The translations under genes were made by a program, and so were the position numbers. Shown here piece after piece: positions 56,972-64,000 of a stretch of 64,000 bases of DNA. Position 1 is the first letter of the stretch. Every line of letters begins with the position of its first letter. Under the pieces are notes generated by a model. The model did no database searches. It was not told the origin of the DNA and saw only the letters and a list, made by a program, of their open reading frames with translations. Source of the stretch: Malaya genurostris (lineage: Eukaryota; Arthropoda; Insecta; Diptera; Culicidae); NCBI RefSeq assembly GCF_030247185.1, contig NC_080571.1, positions 39,339,502 to 39,403,501 of the forward strand, read 5' to 3'.

Positions 56972-57500
56972 AAACTAATCGTACGATATGCGTCAAAATT
57001 TGACAGAATGTGTATAAAAGTGTTGCCAACGTTGATAGAATAAAAGTTTACCGATTGGACAAGCGCGAATTTTAAACTGAAAATTCCGGTTCTTTTTTGA
57101 TCATAAAGTATATACCAACTAACCAGATAAGTTTACTAGTAAGCTTTAGAAAAATTTGCACTTCGTTTCACCATCGCTTGTGATCTCGACGAACTGAGTC
57201 GAATGGTATCCCGAGTAGAGTGTGAGATCAAAAAGAAAACTCCATTTGATGTTGTGCTGTTCGTATATATCGATTACTTAATTTGCTATAGTTTTGGTCG
57301 TTTTAACGGTTAAAAGATCAAAATCGAAAGCAGAAAAAATGCTGTGTGACATCAAACTGAAAACTAGTTTTGCTCTCAGTGAAAGCACATTGAAAACATA
57401 ATATGATGTAGATTTTCTCGAAATGACACGTCACGAGCATAAGCTAAAATTAGAACAGAAAAAACAGGTCCGGGATAGTATACGTTTAGGCGATATTACT

Positions 57501-57579
57501 CGCAAGCAAGAAAAAAGATTTTTTATGCAATCTCCATATTAGTCGCAAGCAAGAAAAAAGATTTTTTATGCAATCTCCA
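57501..57579. repeat. 43-bp tandem duplication
   Basis: CGCAAGCAAGAAAAAAGATT and the following TTTTATGCAATCTCCA occur at 57501 and again at 57544 without differences. Confidence 0.95.
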
Positions 57580-58225
57580 CCACACTACAGCGGAGAGAAT
57601 CCGGTTTCGAACTTAGATAATTAGGAATGGGAACATTTTGCGATTGCTATGGACTGTAAGAGCTAGCTATGAGGAGATGGAAAATGTTCGATTATATGAC
57701 AAGCTGTGTTGTTTCCCAAAGTTGTATGCAGGTAGTTTCTGTCAATGCACACTCGTTGCGTCTCTTCCATCCCGCATCCACTGTGAATAACAGTGTGGCT
57801 ATTTGATGTTCTCTTTGTCCTTCTCATATCCAAAGCTGTAGCATTCAAACATTATAACATTAAATTAAGTTATCTACTTGATTTCACACAACTCGCACAT
57901 GTAATCACTTTGAAATACGAACTAACCGTGAAATCTTCTACAACACAGGGAACGTGAATTAGGAATCCGGCAATAAGGTATCCCAGATCATTTGTTTTTT
58001 CGGCTTATTGGGACAATGAACGATTATCTCACTTCTGACCACAGATAGAACCGTAATGTCTTCATTAAATTCAGAATTAGTTCAGAATTAGTCCTGTGAC
58101 TCAAAATTATGAAGATTTTGTTAGACGGTTTCTTTGGAAAAGTGTATTAAAGTTCCAAGATCTATTAGATGATTGATAAAATACTTCTCATAATATCTAG
58201 CGGTAGTAAGTATATAAAATTCTAA

Positions 58226-58503
58226 GGGCATATTCAGGAGTGTTCTAGTTCTAGATGCATAATTTATGTTAGTTTTAAAATTTAAATCTAGAAATTATAA
58301 CAAAATAAACTGGCAGCCCCAGCAGCGTTTTATCTGTATTTCAAATATAGAAAAAATAGAACGGCTATGTATACCAGTTTTAAATTTGACAGTAGAACTG
58401 ATCGAATAAATAAAACTAAAACGGATTGCTGGGGATACGTTTGTTTCAGTTTCATTTACATTATAGACCACCCATATGAATCTTGCAGCTGCTGAATTTG
58501 CTC
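58226..58503. mobile_element. MITE, 278 bp (same family as 23981-24527)
   Basis: TAA at 58223-58225 and 58504-58506. Ends GGGCATATTCAGGAG and, inverted, GAGCAAATTCAGCAG. It is full length and a single copy, which helps define the damaged tandem pair. Confidence 0.9.
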
Positions 58504-59239
58504 TAAGCATTTATAACTAGGAGTGAGAATTGTTTTGAAGAGTGTCTTCAACACAGTTTGTGGACTACTTAGGAATGTACAAATTAAACATATATTTTCT
58601 TGGTGGCTCCTCTAAGCCACTAAAGTATTATTAAGAATTAGCTCTAGGTTCTGAAATCTGAGACATTCAATGTTCGATGTTCGAACTTCGTAAACAATGA
58701 ATTTTTCCATACTGTAGGATATAAAGTAGATTATTTTCGCCATCCAGGTCGCCGATTTCTGGATGCACTGAAAATAATGGTCTAAAAATTTTGGAATGAA
58801 CTTCGCGACGTCGTATGATTACAAATAACGAAACATTTTTTTAAAACTGAACGCAAAAATTGTTACAGGATCGGATACTTAACGTATCAAGAAGGAAATC
58901 GATGACGTCAAATATATTTCTCGTATCAAATTCTGAAATAAGCTAAGGAATAATTCTTCCATTGAACCTTAACTTTGTATTCTTGTGTTGCCATTTGAAA
59001 TTTGCTCAATTTCAATGGATTCACTAAGTTGTTGATTTTAATATTTTCATTTGTTGAGTTTCACAAAACTTTTGCCTTTAAACAGCAAAATGATAACATA
59101 ATGTGATATTAATTGAAAATTTGATGAGTCGATATCATATTAGGATGTCCATCTAATGTTTCTATCATAATCAGATTTCAATTTGTTCTCATTTTGATGT
59201 TAGACTTTACTCGGGATGTGAATATGTCGGTTTTTCACA

Positions 59240-59520
59240 CACAGATAAAAATATTTTGTGAATTTACATCTATTTTCATGCACATATTTGGAGCAGGTAA
59301 TTAAACATAAAATTACTTTACAATTCTGTACGTTTCAATACAATTGATTTGTACAATAAACGGTAATTGAAAGATACAGTTATATTAATTGAAAATTCAA
59401 TGCAATTCAATTTAATTTTGCATCGATGAAGGTTTTCAATAAAAATTTCGATTCAACCCATGTCTATTTCATGTTACTATTGATTTACATCTCGTGTAAA
59501 TTTCATTATTTCTTTCTGTG
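59240..59520. mobile_element. Possible MITE, 281 bp
   Basis: Ends CACAGATAAAAATATTTTG and, inverted, CACAGAAAGAAATAATGAA, with subterminal TTTACATCT words in both orientations. No clear target duplication. Confidence 0.45.
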
Positions 59521-59779
59521 CAGTAATTGCATGGTCTTTCTATATGAGAAAGGCAAAAAGGTGTCATCTCACTGCTAGATGGATTAAGCACGTTTTTCAT
59601 TAGTTTTAAACTCAATATTATGTTGAATCAACAGCCTGATCATTCAATGAGCCGGGAGTATTTTGCAGCAAACAAGTTTCCCTACTTGATAACGTGAAAA
59701 TCACAATCACTCTGAGATTACGGTTGATAGCTTATTGTTAGCTCATTATCACGTGAAAGCGTTTCCTGTCTTGTTTTAA

Positions 59780-60700
59780 TAATTCCAAGAACTTACTAGA
59801 ACGCTTAGTTTTCTAACGGTCGGAACGACTCTCAGTCTAAACAGACAGTCAGTCAGTATTTTGGATCTGGTAAATAGCAAAAAAGAGACAAATGAACGGT
59901 GAATCATCAGCCACACCCTCTGAATTGTAGTACCGCAGCTCTCTGCTCCGATCCCATCGTGTGGAAACGTGGAAACGCATAAGTGTGATAGCGAATGCAG
60001 AATGCAAAAAAAATCAAAGAAAAATATGGAAAAATACACGTTGGCTTTGGTGCTAGTGCCGAGCCGATGCAAATTACGTTGACATTGCGCTTCACCACCG
60101 AAGTCTCTAATCGCTTTGTTTTCTGTTTGTTGTCCTACGTTCCATAGCTGGGCCTTTAGTGGATTGGTTCTCGATTGCATTAGTGTCCCACGTGTTTCGC
60201 TCTTCCTACGGTTTACTGTCTTTTAGTTATGATTATACTAGAAAATACTCTACCGTTAGTAATTCGAACTGCAGTCAGCAGCGAAAACCAGAAACCACCA
60301 TTGATAACGTGTTTATAAATACGACATTCTCGCGGTCAAGGTGCCGATCCCGAGTGCAGCAATTTCCCCGCTACTTGATGACGGCCGATGCACACAACCC
60401 GGGGGTATGCGAAAGCGACCGGCAGTCTGCCGCTCAATGCATTTATTGTGCCACAAACGATGTTCTAATTCAGTAAACACTAGGTGACTAGGCGCGAAGA
60501 ATTAGCAGCTCTCTTCGAGTGTTTGACGAACGGACGGAGAAATTTTATAACCCCGAACCGGCTCGGTTATCAGCCCGGACGCTCTAAGTAAAATGTAAAT
60601 GTAATTATAATTACCAGGCAAAGCATTAGGTAATCCAGCGACTCAGCCGTCCATTGGAACGTCGTACACCGTGCCATGAATGAGAGATAGACCGACGTCG
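59780..60700. other. Less AT-rich, repeat-free island
   Basis: Stretches such as 60330-60430 and 60520-60620 are noticeably GC-richer than anything nearby and have no repeat partner in the window. It may be a promoter, 5' UTR or enhancer. TATAAATA at 60312 lacks a convincing initiator, and no good coding frame is seen. Confidence 0.3.
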
Positions 60701-60871
60701 ACGTTTGTTCAAAATCTACGCGAAAAGTCAAATAGTATCAAGTTACACGAACTGACGACTGCGTGGTTGATGCCTCGGGCAAACCACTAAACAGAGCCGA
60801 TCTAATCGTGCAGCAGCTTACGGTGGATTCAAATAGCCATAGTCATCTACCAAACGACTAAACCGGTGTGT

Positions 60872-60948
60872 CACCTGAACCATCCATCTGTTATCATCTG
60901 TTAAAACTCACCTTTCACATGACAGCCGGTGGTGACTTATTACAGGTG
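60872..60948. promoter_or_regulatory. Possible E-box cluster
   Basis: CACCTG (60872), CATCTG (60885 and 60895) and CAGGTG (60943) fall within 77 bases, with a near match CACCTT between. CAGGTG is a site type used by bHLH and Snail/ZEB zinc-finger factors. Function is inferred. Confidence 0.3.
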
Positions 60949-62191
60949 AAAAGCAGGACATTGTTCATTCAAGGTCCACCTTTTTTTTTGGCTACCTCCG
61001 CGACAGAACCCGGTCAGTGTTCAATGACCGCTGGCAAAGGTGCGTTTCGGACGCACACAAACATACACACACGTAGCATTCCGCTAGACTTGACAAATTT
61101 GAACCTGATGTACGCAAATGACTGCGATGTTGACTACAATTTATATAAATATAGTTAATGTCGAATGACGAAACAAGCATGTGTAATACAATGGTCAAAC
61201 AACATGAAGCGGCAGCAATTTGTTCCTCTAGCAGGATCGTGTATTGCGTGCTGCGCCTCCTCCCTTCCCCGGTCAGTGCTGGTTCGTGTTTCGTGTCCCC
61301 TTTGGGATCCATCAACTCTGTTACTGGGTTAACGAACGAGGTACAAATTTACTCGAAAAAGGTTGTTGCTTGAACGATTTTAGCGAAACATGCTGATTGT
61401 GAGATTTTCCTATGGCATTCCTTGCCCTTGTAAATTGGCTTCGGGACAATTTCCAGTTCTATTCATGTGGTATTTTGTGGAAGAATCTCTTAGATAACAA
61501 CGGCTTGCGAACTACTCACTGATTCTTCTTCACCATCGTGCTGAAAACATTTACTGTCCAATAACGAATTTTTAATGTTCTAGTAATTTCTACCGTCATG
61601 GTTCTCGTAGGTTACCAGTGACTCTTGCTCGTACGGACCGTTATAATCCAATGCGACGAAGGAAGGAATAGGTTTAGCTCTGCGCATCCGCACTGAATGG
61701 ATGCATACTTTCGAACATCAATTAATTCACTCCCGTCATTTTTTCCCATTCCACTAAAAATTCCACTAACACTATCTTGATGTGATGTCATGCCTTTCTC
61801 TTTCGTCGACACAGTTTCATAAAAATATTTTTTCCCTTCTTCTTATTAAAATAATTTCTGACACTAGTTTGGATTCATTTTGGACACCAATTTATTCAGG
61901 CAGTTCACAAAAGCATGCTTCAGCGTTTATGTCACATATCCGACCACATTTCTCAGGCCAAGCGTATAAGCAATAAGACATTTGATCATGATCATAGGTT
62001 ATGGGATGGAAAAAAATTCAACGATTGCGTCACTTGTACGAATATATCGCTGAAACTTGACGTGTCAGCCATATGACCTTCGTAATCGACCCACAGTCTT
62101 GAACGAGCCTAAAATTATTGATATCTAATAAGCCATATTCGAGAAAATTGAGTGGTAATGAGTGTTGACGTTTACGACACTTAAACCTTTA
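60949..62191. other. No recognisable feature
   Basis: Moderately AT-rich DNA with short open frames and no recognised domain. Confidence 0.4.
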
Positions 62192-63482
62192 AGAAGTGTA
62201 TCGAAAATAAGCTATCCACATACATTAGCGTTGTACGCATGTATTTGTGATTGTTTTTTATGCTCAGGTCACAGCATGCTGTGCGTTAGACTGTCAGCTT
62301 TCGTTTGTTTACTTGTTTGTGCGGTTGAAGTTCTGCGTTTAGAAAAATGTCGCGTTTTCGCGGAATTGAAAATTAAGATTTTGGACACATGGCTAAGTGA
62401 GAATGGTATTACTATGCGAAAATTGGCGAAGCGGTTTGGAATTCATCATGCCAGTGTTAAAACCATCATTAATAAGTTTGGGGAACACTATTCTTTGGAT
62501 GAGCTAACAGGAAGAGTCATAAAACCCGGTTCTTCCAACCCGAAACTAGACCAGAAAGTGGTATCTCTAATCATGAAGAACAAATCAATGCCAATACATG
62601 ATTTGACCAAAAAAACAGGAACGAGTGTCGGAATAATCCAGCGTATCAAGGAGCAAAATCACCTGAAGACCAAGATCGAGAAGCAGAAAATCACGAAACA
62701 AAGTGTAGAACAGAAGAAGCGAGCAGCACCAAGGGCCCGGAAATTGTATTCGCGTCTTTTGCAGTGTCCGGACGCATGCGTTTTTATGGACGATGAGACT
62801 TATATAAAGAAGGATTAAAAAACCCTTCCATGTTCACATTGCTTTACTATCGTCGTTGGGGAGGATGTGAGCGATGCGGACAGGTCGATTCAAATGAAGA
62901 AATTCGATCGAAAGGTTCTGGTATGGCAAGCAATATGTTCCTGTGGTTTGAAGTCAACCATTTTTTACACTCCCGGAACTATAAATGCAGAAATCTATCG
63001 ATCTGAGTGTCTGCAGAAGAGATTGCCTTCTTTATTTAAGAAGCATAGTACACATCCACTGTTTTGGTCGGATTTAGCGTCGGCTCTTTATGACAAAACC
63101 ACTCTCAATTGGCTTGCGGAAAAGGGTGTAAATTTCGTTGAGATAAATATCAATCCATCCTCAGCTTCGACCCATCGAACGTTACTGGGCAATCGTGAAG
63201 AGGGTCATACTGGTAAGGCAGCTGGGAACATACAGGAGTTCAAAAAAATTTGGGCTCAAGCGTCCGAAGAATGCGATGCAACACTTGTCCGGAACTTGAT
63301 GAAGAGCTGTCGATCAAAAGTTAGAAAATTCGTGAAGGAATAACTTATATTTCATCCGGTTTTCGTTGTGCTCACGTTTAACCTCGTACAAAGAAGGATC
63401 AATATTTAGTTTGAATAAAATATCGTTTTTTGTCATAATTTGAAAGAAAAATTTGTGGACAGCTTATTTTCGATACACTCCT
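62192..63482 (+). mobile_element. ITmD37E-type DNA transposon, 1,291 bp, decayed
   Basis: TA at 62190-62191 and 63483-63484. Ends AGAAGTGTATCGAAAATAAG and, inverted, AGGAGTGTATCGAAAATAAG, continuing CTRTCCACA. Length and transposase type fit the DD37E branch of the IS630-Tc1-mariner group known from mosquitoes. The transposase is broken, but the element is complete end to end. Confidence 0.9.
62300..63343 (+). pseudogene. DD37E transposase, broken
   Basis: The frame to 62818 carries the helix-turn-helix (NGITMRKLAKRFGIHHASVK), a second helix region (PIHDLTKKTGTSVGIIQRI) and the first catalytic Asp block (FMDDETYIKKD), then hits TAA. From about 62867 the reading resumes with KVLVWQAICSCGLKS, ECLQKRLPSLFKKH and WSDLASALY (second Asp). 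After NPS the frame shifts, probably through an 8-base deletion; the other frame there reads PQLRPIERYWAIVK with the catalytic Glu. It ends near KSCRSKVRKFVKE. There are at least one stop and two frame changes. Confidence 0.88.
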
Positions 63483-63642
63483 TATATCAGATCTTTATAT
63501 AGACCATCCGGTAGAAGAAACTGTCAACTTATCAAGCGAAGACAAGAGGCGTTCATCACATCTGGCTCCATCAATAGACTCATTTACAACAATGAATGTC
63601 TCCAGAAAATGATGATTTTAAAATTATATGAGAAGGTAGCGG

Positions 63643-63767
63643 ATCATTTCGCCGAAAGTTGTTTGGCCGGATAGGTCATTTCGGCGAAAGTCGTTTCGCC
63701 GAAAGAGTCATTTCGCCGAAGGGTCATTTCGCCGAAAAGGTCATTCCCGCCGAAAGGGTCATGTCTC
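63643..63767. repeat. 17-bp minisatellite (TCATTTCGCCGAAAGGG)
   Basis: About seven imperfect units, several carrying the inverted word TTTCGSCGAAA, itself a small palindrome. Confidence 0.9.
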
Positions 63768-63793
63768 CTGTATGTTATGTCTTCTGTAAAGCT

Positions 63794-64000
63794 GATGTGG
63801 CGCAGCCACATAACCGAAGCCAAGATAGCTCGGCGGCACAAAGCCGCCGTGGCGACGCCTGCTGACTCGGCCGCCGACCCGCCGTCGGAAGCGGCGGCCT
63901 CTTGCATACAAGCCTGTAACCGCCTCGTTTGCCCGGTCTACTCAAAGCTAGGTTTCTATAGTTAGCACATGAACCAAAACGATGTGGCGTAGCCGCATTA
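63794..64000. repeat. GC-rich repeat, start of a 187-bp periodic unit
   Basis: GATGTGGCGCAGCCACATAA at 63794 recurs as GATGTGGCGTAGCCGCATTA at 63981, at the window edge. The motif is an imperfect palindrome, and the sequence between is GC-rich with many GCCGCC/GGCGGC words. It abruptly contrasts with the AT-rich surroundings. It may be the first unit of a satellite or the end of an element. Confidence 0.6.

Larger units (their letters stand above)
55999..57112 (-). mobile_element. Mariner relative with about 200-bp terminal inverted repeats
   Basis: The arms about 55999-56203 and 56915-57112 are inverted copies with over 90% identity by eye. They start near TATATAC and share AAACTTTTATTCT and GCATATCGTACGATTAG. 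Between them lies only the N-terminal half of a transposase, so this is an internally deleted, non-autonomous derivative. A SINE (56301-56456) has inserted into the coding remnant. TIRs this long are unusual for mariner. Confidence 0.85.

Noticed and set aside
59776..60476. Overlapping frames of 134 and 105 codons
   Set aside because: Neither has a recognised domain or convincing start. A GC-richer island makes longer chance frames.

Overview
This is AT-rich insect nuclear DNA, most likely from a mosquito (Culicidae). The reasons are a Juan-like Jockey-clade retrotransposon, a tRNA-derived SINE with a Feilai-like 3' end, an ITmD37E-type DNA transposon, several mariner lineages and many small inverted-repeat elements. 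Family assignments rest on recognised protein motifs and terminal structure, not on database searches. I see no complete host protein-coding gene. The window looks like intergenic or long-intron DNA carrying a few candidate first exons and promoters in less AT-rich islands (about 39.3-40.0 kb, 46.0-48.2 kb, 49.3 kb, 59.8-61.4 kb).

Layout. 0.1-1.1 kb is a flawless GGGACT hexanucleotide array. 3.2-4.5 kb is a decayed mariner. 6.2-10.9 kb is an apparently intact Juan-like non-LTR retrotransposon with both ORFs open and a 13-bp target duplication. 11.6-20.1 kb holds tandem and foldback repeats and hAT-, TA- and TTAA-type non-autonomous elements. 23.9-35.6 kb is a deep nest of insertions: a hAT-type element filled with MITEs and a nearly intact irritans-type mariner, two inverted copies of another element, hAT MITEs with 8-bp duplications, and two long TA-flanked elements. 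35.7-38.2 kb has a modular repeat with a core promoter. 40-45.7 kb has LINE tails and mariner fragments. 54.9-57.1 kb has a TA-flanked element and a mariner relative with terminal inverted repeats of about 200 bp, interrupted by a SINE. 62.2-63.5 kb is a decayed ITmD37E element, followed by a 17-bp minisatellite and the start of a 187-bp GC-rich repeat.

The most unusual content is a small retroelement built around a self-cleaving hammerhead ribozyme. Two insertions, each flanked by its own 11-bp target duplication, lie at 30129-30487 and 37154-37416. Their ribozymes have the full conserved core (CUGANGA, a 3-bp stem II, GAAA), an open stem III and a 19-bp stem I extension. The first insertion begins at the predicted cleavage position, to within one base. 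This suggests that a ribozyme-cut RNA was reverse transcribed and integrated. The second has an inverted 5' portion, as twin priming would leave.

The nesting gives a relative chronology. Several insertions have an unoccupied paralogous site elsewhere in the window, which supports the boundaries given here.
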